A stretch of DNA of 64,000 bases from Mycobacterium bourgelatii (GTDB lineage: Bacteria > Actinomycetota > Actinomycetes > Mycobacteriales > Mycobacteriaceae): the NCBI RefSeq assembly GCF_010723575.1, contig NZ_BLKZ01000001.1, forward strand, positions 2,418,001-2,482,000, written 5' to 3'. Position numbers and translations under genes: made by a program. This document shows positions 46,031 to 54,411 of the stretch, piece by piece. Position 1 is the stretch's first letter, and the number at the start of each line of letters is the position of its first letter. The notes beneath the pieces were generated by a model. That model was not told where the DNA came from and did no database searches. It was given only the letters and a program-made list of their open reading frames with translations.

Positions 46031-47646
46031 TCGGTCAGGCAAAGGTTCAGACGCGTCGACGGCTCGTGCGGCTGCAGCGAAGCGACCAGGTGCGCGGCAA
46101 GCGATTTCGCCAGCGAGCGAATGCGCGGCGCGTTCTCCACGTGCCAGAAGCGGATATTCGAATTGAAATTGCCGCCCAGCAGTGGCCCGACCACATAGAA
46201 ATTTGGGCTGGCTTCGAAGTCGCCGTTGACCAAGAGTCCCCGGTTGGTGCGGTTGGGTCGACAAAGGCCGTTTTGCATCGCGCTGACCAGGAACGGGGCG
46301 CTGCACGCATCCAGTTCTTCGAATCCGGCGCAATTCACCACCGCCGCAAACGAATCAGGGTGTGTGCGCTCGGAACCCGCGGTGCGGTAGGTGACCCTAG
46401 CGAACGGTTCGCCGGAGGGGCACGCATCTACGCGCAACACCTCGCCGGCCAGCATGGTCAGCTTGCCTGCTGCGGCAAGCTCATCCGATGCTTGCCGGCA
46501 ATCGCGTCCGGCGCGTCGTACCAGCTTGGTGAAGTTCATGCCGTGTTCGCAGTAAAACTCTTCTTGCTCAACTCGATCCATCTTGCTTAAGGCTTGCCCC
46601 AACAGGACGCCGATCGCCGCGTACAGGTCGGCCAGGTTCAGTGCCCGCTTTTCGGCGATCTCGAGGTCGGCTCGAATTGCCGCCATCAGATCCACCGCCC
46701 GCGGCGCCTCCATCGCGAGAAGTTCGTTAAGCCAGGGAAACTCGAATTCGGGTGGCTCCTCACAAATCATGTAAGGCAGCATGCCGGAGCGCGAAATGAC
46801 GGTGATGGAATGCAGCCGTTCGCGGATCCGCCGGTCGTGGCGCATGAGGTAAAGGACTTCCAGTGACGTGGCGTTGGAACCCACCACCAGCACATTGCGC
46901 TGGTCCGGCTGCTCCACGCGGTCGAGCGCCTCGCGCAGCCGTCCCAGGTTGCCCTCCTCGCATGGCTCGTAGAGGTCGTTGATGTAGGTGAACGCGGCCC
47001 CGCTGACGGGGTTTGAACCGCGTCCCGCAAGTGGCTTCGACGGCGGACTGCCGGTCGCCATCACCACCTTGTCCGCCTCGATCTCCGTCGAACCGCCCTC
47101 AGCCGTGCGGAGTCCGATGATGTGTCGACCGGTCACCGAGCGGGCGCTGACGGCCTCGGCCCGGATGGTAATTAGGTCGGCTAGGTCTCGTTTGCGGAGC
47201 GCGGCGATGGCGGCGTCCACCTGCTCGGCGATGAAGAGGCCGAAGAGGTACCGCGGCAGGTAGAGCTCACCCCATCGATTGTCAGTCACCGCTTCGCCGT
47301 TGTCGCGGATCCAGCGCGCCGCGGCGTCGGCGCCCCGCTCCCGAAACGTTGCCAGCCAGCGCGCCTTGTTCCGCTCCAGCCAGGAGATGTAGGCCGACCG
47401 TTCGGGCTCGTGGACGAACTCGTCCAGCTTCTGGATGGCCAGCGATCGGGGACTGGTGCGCGGGCCGTAGGGGATGCCGCACCAGAATTGCTCGTCGCGC
47501 TCTACCACGGCGATGCGCAGCTTGGCCGGGGTCGCCGAACCGTCCAGCAGGGCCTGGGCGAGCTCCAACAACGTCATGGAACAGGCAATACCGCTGCCGA
47601 TGAATACGATGTCGAAGGTACAGTCTGTGCTCATGGCGGCGGTCAT
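46027..47646 (-). CDS. FAD/NAD(P)-binding protein (possible flavin oxidoreductase)
   Basis: 539 aa. First nucleotide motif IGSGIAC (16-22), VVERDEQFWCGIPYG, ATGSPP (197-202), and a second Rossmann motif VVGSNATSLE (254-263), with NCAGFEE toward the end. This is the architecture of the NAD_binding_9-type FAD proteins and flavin N-hydroxylase/monooxygenase relatives. ATG 47646; an ATG 12 bp further in is possible. First gene of a two-gene operon with the zinc-ribbon methyltransferase; an iron-box-like site lies 76-94 bp upstream. Substrate unknown; oxidation of a nucleotide sugar or amino sugar is possible. Confidence 0.78.
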   Translation of the reverse strand: MTAAMSTDCTFDIVFIGSGIACSMTLLELAQALLDGSATPAKLRIAVVERDEQFWCGIPYGPRTSPRSLAIQKLDEFVHEPERSAYISWLERNKARWLATFRERGADAAARWIRDNGEAVTDNRWGELYLPRYLFGLFIAEQVDAAIAALRKRDLADLITIRAEAVSARSVTGRHIIGLRTAEGGSTEIEADKVVMATGSPPSKPLAGRGSNPVSGAAFTYINDLYEPCEEGNLGRLREALDRVEQPDQRNVLVVGSNATSLEVLYLMRHDRRIRERLHSITVISRSGMLPYMICEEPPEFEFPWLNELLAMEAPRAVDLMAAIRADLEIAEKRALNLADLYAAIGVLLGQALSKMDRVEQEEFYCEHGMNFTKLVRRAGRDCRQASDELAAAGKLTMLAGEVLRVDACPSGEPFARVTYRTAGSERTHPDSFAAVVNCAGFEELDACSAPFLVSAMQNGLCRPNRTNRGLLVNGDFEASPNFYVVGPLLGGNFNSNIRFWHVENAPRIRSLAKSLAAHLVASLQPHEPSTRLNLCLTE

Positions 47647-48005
47647 GGTGAAACCGTCCTAGGCAGCGTGCACTCCTAACCCTCGATCACGTTGCTCCTA
47701 CCGGTTGACCCGGCAGCCAAGTTAGCGAAGGCTAACATAATTTTCTTGATGCGGCGTGGGATCGATACCCCACGCGAGCGCCGCTGTCGTCGTCCTTGTG
47801 ACCGGCACGGAATTCCTGATTCCATCCGTGCGGAGCGTTTGCTCGCGGTACGGTATTTCGTGGCCGCCGGGTGGCGCGTGCAATGGGTTCTCTAGGGGCG
47901 GTCGTGTGGTGCGCGCAAGGCCCGCGAAAGGGCCTGCGAAAAGGCCCTGTTGCCCTAGGCGGCTTGTGAGTCCTGCGAAGAAGAAACACCAACGAAGGTA
48001 GTCTG
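47647..48005. other. 359-bp divergent intergenic region before fadD25
   Basis: Separates the minus-strand FAD gene from fadD25. It contains the iron-box-like site at 47722-47740 within a perfect GTTAGC-GAAG-GCTAAC inverted repeat (47721-47736) and an adjacent AT-rich tract (CATAATTTTCTTGATG). A 67-codon plus-strand frame (47692-47895) has basic, non-family sequence and is not called. Confidence 0.5.
47722..47740. promoter_or_regulatory. Iron-box (IdeR)-like site upstream of the FAD gene
   Basis: TTAGCGAAGGCTAACATAA matches the IdeR consensus TWAGGTWAGSCTWACCTWA at 16 of 19 positions. It is 76-94 bp before the FAD gene ATG on the minus strand and about 265 bp before fadD25. The spacing resembles that of the site at 42888. 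IdeR binding is predicted from the pattern only. Confidence 0.55.
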
Positions 48006-49757
48006 ATGTCCGTGGTTGAGTCCTCACTTCCTACTGTGCTGCGCGAGCGCGCGAGTTTCCAGCCGAACGACACCGCCCTGACTTTCACCGATTACGAGCA
48101 GTCGTGGGACGGTGTTGTCGAGAGCGTCACGTGGTCTCAGCTGTATCGGCGAGTGCTCAACCTCGCCGCGCAGCTCAAAGAGGTCGGTTCGACGGGTGAC
48201 CGGGCGCTGATCCTCGCACCGCAGAACCTCAACTACGTCGTCAGCTTCCTTGCCTCACTGCACGCCGGAATCATCGCCGTCCCGCTGTCCGTCCCGCAGG
48301 GTGGCGCGCACGACGAGCGCACGGCCGCGGTGATGGCCGACACGAGGCCGACGATCATCCTCACGGGGTCGTCCGTAGTCGACAACGTGACCCCGTACGT
48401 GCAGACCGAGGCCGGCCAGAAGCCGCCCGCAATCATCGAGGTCGACCGACTGGACCTGGACGCTCGGACAAAGGGCGGTTCCCGCGCACCGATCCCGGGC
48501 AACCCGGATGTCCTGTACCTGCAATACACCTCGGGTTCCACCCGCACACCCGCCGGCGTGATGGTCTCCAACAAGAACCTTTTCGCCAATTTCGAACAGA
48601 TCATGTCCGGCTACTACCGGCAGTACGGCAAGGTCGCCCCGCCGGGGTCGACCGTGGTGTCCTGGTTGCCCTTCTATCACGACATGGGCTTCATCCTGGG
48701 GCTGATCATGCCGATTCTGGCCGGTATGCCCGCCAAGCTGAGCAGCCCCACCGGCTTCCTGGCGCGACCGGCCCACTGGATTCAGGAATTGGCGAACAAT
48801 GACCTGGGATTCACGGCCGCACCGAATTTCGCTTTCGACATCGCGGCACGCCGAGTAAAAGACGAGGACCTGGCCGGGCTGGACCTCGGCCGTGTGCACG
48901 CCATCCTCAACGGCAGCGAGCGCGTACAACCCGCCACCCTGCGGCGCTTCATCGATCGATTTGCCCCGTTCAACCTGCAGCCCAAGGCGGTACGCCCCTC
49001 CTATGGGATGGCCGAGGCGGTGGTGTTTGTCGCAACTCGCGAGGCCGGTGACCCGCCGAAAGTCGTCAGCTTCGATGCCAACAAGCTGCCGGACGGGCAA
49101 GCGGTGGTGTCCGAGGAGGAAGGCGCGACCCCACTGGTCAGCTACGGAGTGGTGGACACCCAGCTGGTGCGCATCGTCGACCCCGACACCGGGCTCGAGT
49201 GCCCGGAGGGCGGTGTCGGTGAGATCTGGGTGCACGGCGAAAACGTCGCCTCGGGCTATTGGGAAAAGCCCGAAGTGTCCGAAAACATCTTCCGCGCAAA
49301 GATTGTCAACCCCTCCGAAGGAACGCCGGAGGGTCCGTGGTTGCGGACCGGGGACTCGGGCTTCATCTCCGACGGTGAGATCTACATCCTGGGTCGCATC
49401 AAAGATCTTCTGATTGTCTACGGGCGCAACCATTCTCCCGACGACATCGAGGCGACGATTCAGACCATCAGCCCCGGCCGTTGCGCCGCGATCGCGGTGC
49501 CACACGACGGTGTCGAGAAACTGGTCGCGATCATCGAGATGAAGAAAAAGAACGAAACCGACGAAGAGGCCGCCGAACGGTTGGGTGCCGTGAAACGTGA
49601 AGTCACGTCGGCGATTTCAAAGTCGCACGGCCTGGCTGTCGCGGATCTCGTTCTGGTGTCCCAGGGTTCGATTCCGATCACCACGAGCGGCAAAATCAGG
49701 CGCGCGCAGTGCGTCGAGCTCTACCGTCAGGACGAGTTCGTCCGACTCGACGCGTAG
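48006..49757 (+). CDS. fadD25: Fatty-acyl-AMP ligase FadD25
   Basis: 583 aa, the length of M. tuberculosis FadD25. ANL-superfamily enzyme: P-loop YTSGSTRTPAG (174-184), PSYGMAEAV, LRTGDSGF, LGRIKDLLIVYGRN, and the C-terminal catalytic lysine in TTSGKIRR. Mycobacterial FadDs next to Pks genes are FAALs that activate a fatty acid as acyl-AMP and hand it to the polyketide synthase. Here it should start or transfer chains for Pks5. Ribosome site GAAGG precedes ATG 48006. Confidence 0.95.
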   Translation: MSVVESSLPTVLRERASFQPNDTALTFTDYEQSWDGVVESVTWSQLYRRVLNLAAQLKEVGSTGDRALILAPQNLNYVVSFLASLHAGIIAVPLSVPQGGAHDERTAAVMADTRPTIILTGSSVVDNVTPYVQTEAGQKPPAIIEVDRLDLDARTKGGSRAPIPGNPDVLYLQYTSGSTRTPAGVMVSNKNLFANFEQIMSGYYRQYGKVAPPGSTVVSWLPFYHDMGFILGLIMPILAGMPAKLSSPTGFLARPAHWIQELANNDLGFTAAPNFAFDIAARRVKDEDLAGLDLGRVHAILNGSERVQPATLRRFIDRFAPFNLQPKAVRPSYGMAEAVVFVATREAGDPPKVVSFDANKLPDGQAVVSEEEGATPLVSYGVVDTQLVRIVDPDTGLECPEGGVGEIWVHGENVASGYWEKPEVSENIFRAKIVNPSEGTPEGPWLRTGDSGFISDGEIYILGRIKDLLIVYGRNHSPDDIEATIQTISPGRCAAIAVPHDGVEKLVAIIEMKKKNETDEEAAERLGAVKREVTSAISKSHGLAVADLVLVSQGSIPITTSGKIRRAQCVELYRQDEFVRLDA

Positions 49758-49849
49758 CGCGACGCAACCAGTCTGACGAGGGTCCGCAAGATGCCGGATC
49801 GCGGGCCTTTTGACGTGCAAATGGGCGCGCTCGCGGCGCGCTGCGCTGT

Positions 49850-52800
49850 CTAGTTGGCGCTGTCTGCCGGCTGCTTGACGTCGACGTTCAGCACCTCGAA
49901 GTGGGGCAGCTTGGTGAGGCCGAACAGCGGCAGCGGGTGGCTGAACAGGTGGTCGACGGGCTCCTGGCCGATCTCGGCCTTGCCGCCTTCGCCGTTGACG
50001 ACCTTGCCGTTGCTGCCGTTCTTGCCGTTGGACTTGGCCTTGCGCGCGCACGCCGACACGTCGTAGGCCGGAAGGTCGGACAGGCCGAACAGCGGCAGTG
50101 AATGTCCGGGAAGTTGGTCGATGACGTACTTGCCGTTGGTCGTAGTTGATTTGCCGTTGGTGACGGGCTTGGGCGGCTCGACGGGCTTCGTCGGCTTGGT
50201 CGGCGAGAAAATGCGCCTGCGGGGCGCGCGACTGCCGATGTCTTTCACCCATTGCACCCATTCCCGGGGATTCTTCGGCCAGTCGCGCGCGGGTGCCGGA
50301 TTGGACGGATCGCGTCCAAGTGCCGACGGCCACCAGTTATAACGGCCGATCATCGCCGTCAACGCCGGCACCGTGACGGTGCGCACCAGGAAGGTATCCA
50401 GCACGATCCCGATGCCGATGGTGAAACCGGCCTGGGCCATCGTGTTGATACTGGCGGCGACCAGCCCGAACATCGACGCGGCGAAGATCAAGCCCGCCGA
50501 CGTGATCACGCCACCCGTCGAACCCACGGTGCGAATGACGCCGATGCGCACGCCGTGCGGCGATTCATCGCGGATACGCGAAATGAGCAGCATGTTGTAG
50601 TCGGCGCCCACCGCGACCAACAAAATGAACGACAACCCGGGCAGACTCCAGTGCATCTGCTGGCCCAAAATGAGCTGGAAAACGATCACGCCGATGCCCA
50701 GGGCCGACAAGTAGGAAACGAGCACCGATCCGATCAGGTAGATCGGCGCCACGACCGCGCGCAGCAGGATGCACAGAATCAGGAACACGATGATGATCGT
50801 CGCGATGACGATCAGCTTCATGTCGCTGTTGTAGTAGTCGCGGGTGTCCCGAAGCCCGGTGGGAATTCCGGCCAGGCCGATCTTGGCGTTGGCAAGCTCG
50901 GTGTTCGGTCGCGTGGATTCGGCGACCCGGACGATGTCGTTGATCTGGTCCATCGCCTCGGTGGTGAAGGGATTGAGCGCGCTCTGGACGAAGTAGCGAG
51001 CGGAGTGCCCGTCCGGCGACAGGAAGATCTGGGCGCCCTTCTTGAACTCGTCGCGCGTCATGATCTGCGGCGGAATGTTGAAGCCCGCCATCGTGGGCTT
51101 CTCCGCGTCGCGCCTCATACCCAGCAGGAAGTCCGAAGCCTCGTTGAGCCCGGAGCCCATTTTCTTCGTCTGATCGACCAGCTGTTGCACACCCTCGGCC
51201 AGCGCGGCGCTGCCCTCCGCGAGAGCGTTGGCGCCCTGCTGCATCTGGGCCAGTTTGGCGGGGAGGCCTTTGACGTCTCTGAGGGTCTGCACAACTTGCC
51301 GCAGCTGGTCGTCCAGTTTGCCCACCGTCTGAGCGAGCGTTTGGTATTCCTGCGTCTGCTGCAGGGTGATCGCCATCCTGGCCATCGCTCGCAGCAGTCC
51401 GTCGTTGTTCGCGTCAACGATCGCCGCCAGCTGGCTACGTGAGCGCTGGCAGGCCGGATCGGCGTTGCAGGTCGGGCTGGTATTGAGTGCTGCCACCATC
51501 GGAGCGCCCCAGACGGCGGTCTGCTCGGCATCGGTGACCGTCCCGGCCAGATTGTTACCGAGCTGCCGCATGCGTCCCACAAACTGGGATGCATTGTCGA
51601 GCTGCCGGATCGTCTTGTCTCCACCGATCAGCTCGACCATGGCCTGCAGCGTGCTCACTAGGCCGGCCGCGCTGGCAACCGCTCCATTGACTTCGTCGCG
51701 GACCATGGCGAGGGCATCGGCTAGTTGGTGGGCCCCGCCGGCCAACCTGTCCAAGTCCCCGCCGTGTTCGGTGATGGCGCTGGACGCCTCGTCGAGTTTG
51801 CTGCCGACCTCGCCGGCCTGGAACGACACCTTGGTCTCTTTGAGGGGCTCGCCGTTGGGCCGGGTGAGCCCGCGCACCATCACGATGTTGGGCATGTCGG
51901 CGATCCGGCGGGACATCATCTCGAGATCGGCAAGGGCGCTTGGTGTCCGCAGGTCACGGTCGCTCTGAACGAAGAGCATCATCGGCGTCATCGAGTTCTG
52001 CGGGAAGTGCCGATCCAGCGCGTTGTATCCCTGGACGCTTTCGACATCTTGCGGGATGGTCTTGAGGTCGTCGTAGTTGAACTTGATCAGTGCGGCACTG
52101 CTGGCTAGTGCGATGAGCACGACCAGGCTGCCGATCAGGTGGCTCTTGGGCTTGCGCACGATACGAATGCCCGACTTGCGCCACATACGGGTGGTGAGGT
52201 CGCGTCGGGGCTTGATCCAGCCGCGTCGGCCGGTAAGCGTCAGGATCGCGGGCAGCAGAGTGACCGCACCCAGCAACGACACCATGATGGCGACCGAAAT
52301 TGCGGGGCCGACCGCGGAGAAGACTTCAAGTTTGGTGAACACCATCGCAAGGAAGGTGACGGCGACAGTGGCGGCCGACGCGGCGATCACCTTCCCAATG
52401 GACATCAAGGCCCTCTTGACCGCGACGTCCGATGTCTCTCCATGGCGCACGTAGTCGTGATATCGGCTGATCAGGAAGACGGCGTAGTCCGTTCCCGCAC
52501 CGATCATGACCGCACTCATGAAGACGATGGCCTGCATGTTGATGGCCAGGCCCACTTCGGCCAGCCCGGACAAAAGCCCTTGCGCACCCACGATCGAGAA
52601 ACCGATGGTGACCAGCGGCATCAGCATCGTGACGATGTTCCGATAGACGATGAGCAAGATCAGGAACACGCTGATGATGGTGCCGACCTCGATGACGTGA
52701 ACGTCTTCCTCGCCGAGGGCTTGCAGGTCGGCGACCGTGGCCAAGGGTCCGCTGAGGTGGGCGGTCAGGTTGCTGCCCTCGACCGTCTGTTTGACGATCA

Positions 52801-53290
52801 CCCCGATGCGCCGGTAGGCGGCTTGCGCCTCGGGGGACGCCGCGTCGCCGGTCACGGTGATCGGGAGGTTCCAGGCCTTCTTGTCCTTGCTTTCCAACAG
52901 CGCCCGCATCTCCGGTGTGCCGAAGAAGTCCTGGACCACCATCTTGTCCTCGGTGTCGGCGCGCAGGTTCTCGACGAGTTTGCGGTAGACGTCCTCGTCG
53001 GCCTGGGTCAGGCCGTTCTCGTTGGTCAGCACCACCATCAGGAGGGAGTTGGCGGCGCCACCCGTTTCGTGGAAGGCCTTGGCCATCTCGGCCTGCAGGA
53101 CCATCACGGGGGCGTCGGGCGGCAGGGCCTCCTGCTGACGCTTCGCCGCTTGCACCTGCAGCGGTGGCAGCAACAGCGCTAGCGCCGCCGCTATGGCGAG
53201 CCAGCTGGCGATGACCAGCCACGGCCATTTGACGACGAACGTGCCGACGCGGTCGAAGATGCCTCCGACCTTTGCTTCTTCCCCGGACAC
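49850..53290 (-). CDS. mmpL12: MmpL12 RND-family lipid transporter
   Basis: 1146 aa, equal to M. tuberculosis MmpL12. RND layout: TM1 near 20-40, a large periplasmic loop, five clustered TMs (about 195-350), a sixth near 385-405, a second large loop (about 410-800) with long amphipathic helices, and a second TM cluster (about 815-985). The cytoplasmic tail (about 1030-1146) carries two copies of a motif, LPLFGLSDLPAYDV (about 1065) and LPLFGLTKLPHFEV (about 1120). GTG start at 53290. Likely exporter of the LOS lipid or its precursor; convergent with fadD25. Confidence 0.96.
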   Translation of the reverse strand: MSGEEAKVGGIFDRVGTFVVKWPWLVIASWLAIAAALALLLPPLQVQAAKRQQEALPPDAPVMVLQAEMAKAFHETGGAANSLLMVVLTNENGLTQADEDVYRKLVENLRADTEDKMVVQDFFGTPEMRALLESKDKKAWNLPITVTGDAASPEAQAAYRRIGVIVKQTVEGSNLTAHLSGPLATVADLQALGEEDVHVIEVGTIISVFLILLIVYRNIVTMLMPLVTIGFSIVGAQGLLSGLAEVGLAINMQAIVFMSAVMIGAGTDYAVFLISRYHDYVRHGETSDVAVKRALMSIGKVIAASAATVAVTFLAMVFTKLEVFSAVGPAISVAIMVSLLGAVTLLPAILTLTGRRGWIKPRRDLTTRMWRKSGIRIVRKPKSHLIGSLVVLIALASSAALIKFNYDDLKTIPQDVESVQGYNALDRHFPQNSMTPMMLFVQSDRDLRTPSALADLEMMSRRIADMPNIVMVRGLTRPNGEPLKETKVSFQAGEVGSKLDEASSAITEHGGDLDRLAGGAHQLADALAMVRDEVNGAVASAAGLVSTLQAMVELIGGDKTIRQLDNASQFVGRMRQLGNNLAGTVTDAEQTAVWGAPMVAALNTSPTCNADPACQRSRSQLAAIVDANNDGLLRAMARMAITLQQTQEYQTLAQTVGKLDDQLRQVVQTLRDVKGLPAKLAQMQQGANALAEGSAALAEGVQQLVDQTKKMGSGLNEASDFLLGMRRDAEKPTMAGFNIPPQIMTRDEFKKGAQIFLSPDGHSARYFVQSALNPFTTEAMDQINDIVRVAESTRPNTELANAKIGLAGIPTGLRDTRDYYNSDMKLIVIATIIIVFLILCILLRAVVAPIYLIGSVLVSYLSALGIGVIVFQLILGQQMHWSLPGLSFILLVAVGADYNMLLISRIRDESPHGVRIGVIRTVGSTGGVITSAGLIFAASMFGLVAASINTMAQAGFTIGIGIVLDTFLVRTVTVPALTAMIGRYNWWPSALGRDPSNPAPARDWPKNPREWVQWVKDIGSRAPRRRIFSPTKPTKPVEPPKPVTNGKSTTTNGKYVIDQLPGHSLPLFGLSDLPAYDVSACARKAKSNGKNGSNGKVVNGEGGKAEIGQEPVDHLFSHPLPLFGLTKLPHFEVLNVDVKQPADSAN

Positions 53291-53594
53291 CCAACAAACC
53301 TACAAGTCAAGGGATATTTCGGGTGGGGAATTCAGAATTCCCTTATTAACCGTGATCCCGCCGTTACCTGACGGCGCAGATAGTACCCGTCTTTGCAAAG
53401 TCGCAGTTCAGCGGCATATTTTGTGCGCAATAATAATTTTTTGTACGGGTCGACAGCGGCGTGTTTGGGCTCTTAGGAGGTAGCTCGTCTTGGCCAAACT
53501 AGTACACGCGTGCTGATCTGACGCCGGTGATGTTGGGCATGGAAGAGTCCGGTTTCGGCGTGGCGGACCCCGTAGTCGTGCGAGACTCTTCCCC
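53291..53594. promoter_or_regulatory. Divergent mmpL12 / methyltransferase promoter region with a 17-bp palindrome
   Basis: 304 bp, AT-richer than the flanks. GGGAATTC-A-GAATTCCC (53326-53342) is a perfect 17-bp palindrome centred 44 bp upstream of the mmpL12 GTG. This is a good shape and place for a repressor operator. A CCTCCTAAGAGCC stretch near 53472 may be noise. No gene is seen here. Confidence 0.55.
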
Positions 53595-54386
53595 GTGGCT
53601 CTTAGATTGGGATACCGCCTGCAGTCGAACCCGCTGGTCGCGAAGCTGACGACCAAGTACTTCCTGCCCCTCGGCACCCGCCAAGTCGGCGACGACGTGG
53701 TGTTTTTCAACTTCGGCTACGAGGAGGACCCGCCGCTCGGCTTGCCCTTGGACCCGTCCGACGAGGCGAACCGCTACTGCATCCAGCTCTATCACCAGAC
53801 CGCGAGCCAGGTGGACCTCACCGGCAAAAAGGTGCTCGAGGTCAGCTGCGGCGCCGGCGGGGGAGCGTCGTACATCGTCCGCAACCTCGGTCCGGCGTCC
53901 TACACGGGACTCGACCTGAACCCGGCCAGCATCGAGTTGTGCAAGGAGAAGCACAAGTTGCCGGGCTTGGATTTCGTGCAGGGCGACGCGCAGAACCTGC
54001 CCTTCCCCGACGAGACTTTCGATGCCGTCGTCAACGTCGAAGCCTCGCACCAGTACCCCGATTTCCCGGGCTTCCTCAAGGAAGTGGCACGTGTACTTCG
54101 ACCGGGCGGGCACTTCCTCTACACCGATTCGCGTCGCAATCCCGTAGTCGCCGAATGGGAATCCGCGCTTGCGGCCGCTCCGCTGCGCAAGATTTCGGAG
54201 CGCGACATCGGTCAGGAGGCCAAGCGCGGGCTGGATGCGAACACCCGCAAATCGCAGGAGCAGATCGGTCGCAACGCACCGGCGTTCGTGGCCGGATTGA
54301 CCCGCTATGCCGTCAACTTCCTGGACTGGGACCTGCGGCGTGGTGGGGGGTTCACCTACCGGATCTACCTCTTCACCAAGGACTAG
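53595..54386 (+). CDS. SAM-dependent O-methyltransferase (Rv1523-like, related to Rv2952)
   Basis: 263 aa. Motif I VLEVSCGAGGGAS (80-92), preceded by FNFGYEEDPPLGLPLDPSDE and followed by NVEASHQYPDF and GGHFLYTD. This pattern is shared with Rv2952, the methyltransferase of phthiocerol dimycocerosates, and with the GPL lipid methyltransferases. It probably methylates a hydroxyl on the lipid or sugar part. GTG 53595 is the likely start; I recall Rv1523 as longer at the N-terminus, so a further upstream start cannot be excluded. Confidence 0.88.
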   Translation: MALRLGYRLQSNPLVAKLTTKYFLPLGTRQVGDDVVFFNFGYEEDPPLGLPLDPSDEANRYCIQLYHQTASQVDLTGKKVLEVSCGAGGGASYIVRNLGPASYTGLDLNPASIELCKEKHKLPGLDFVQGDAQNLPFPDETFDAVVNVEASHQYPDFPGFLKEVARVLRPGGHFLYTDSRRNPVVAEWESALAAAPLRKISERDIGQEAKRGLDANTRKSQEQIGRNAPAFVAGLTRYAVNFLDWDLRRGGGFTYRIYLFTKD

Positions 54387-54411
54387 ATCCGCGCGCACTC
54401 ATGAACCACAT

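Noticed and set aside
47692..47895. 67-codon plus-strand frame before fadD25
   Set aside because: Arg-rich, overlaps the predicted operator region, no homology signal visible.
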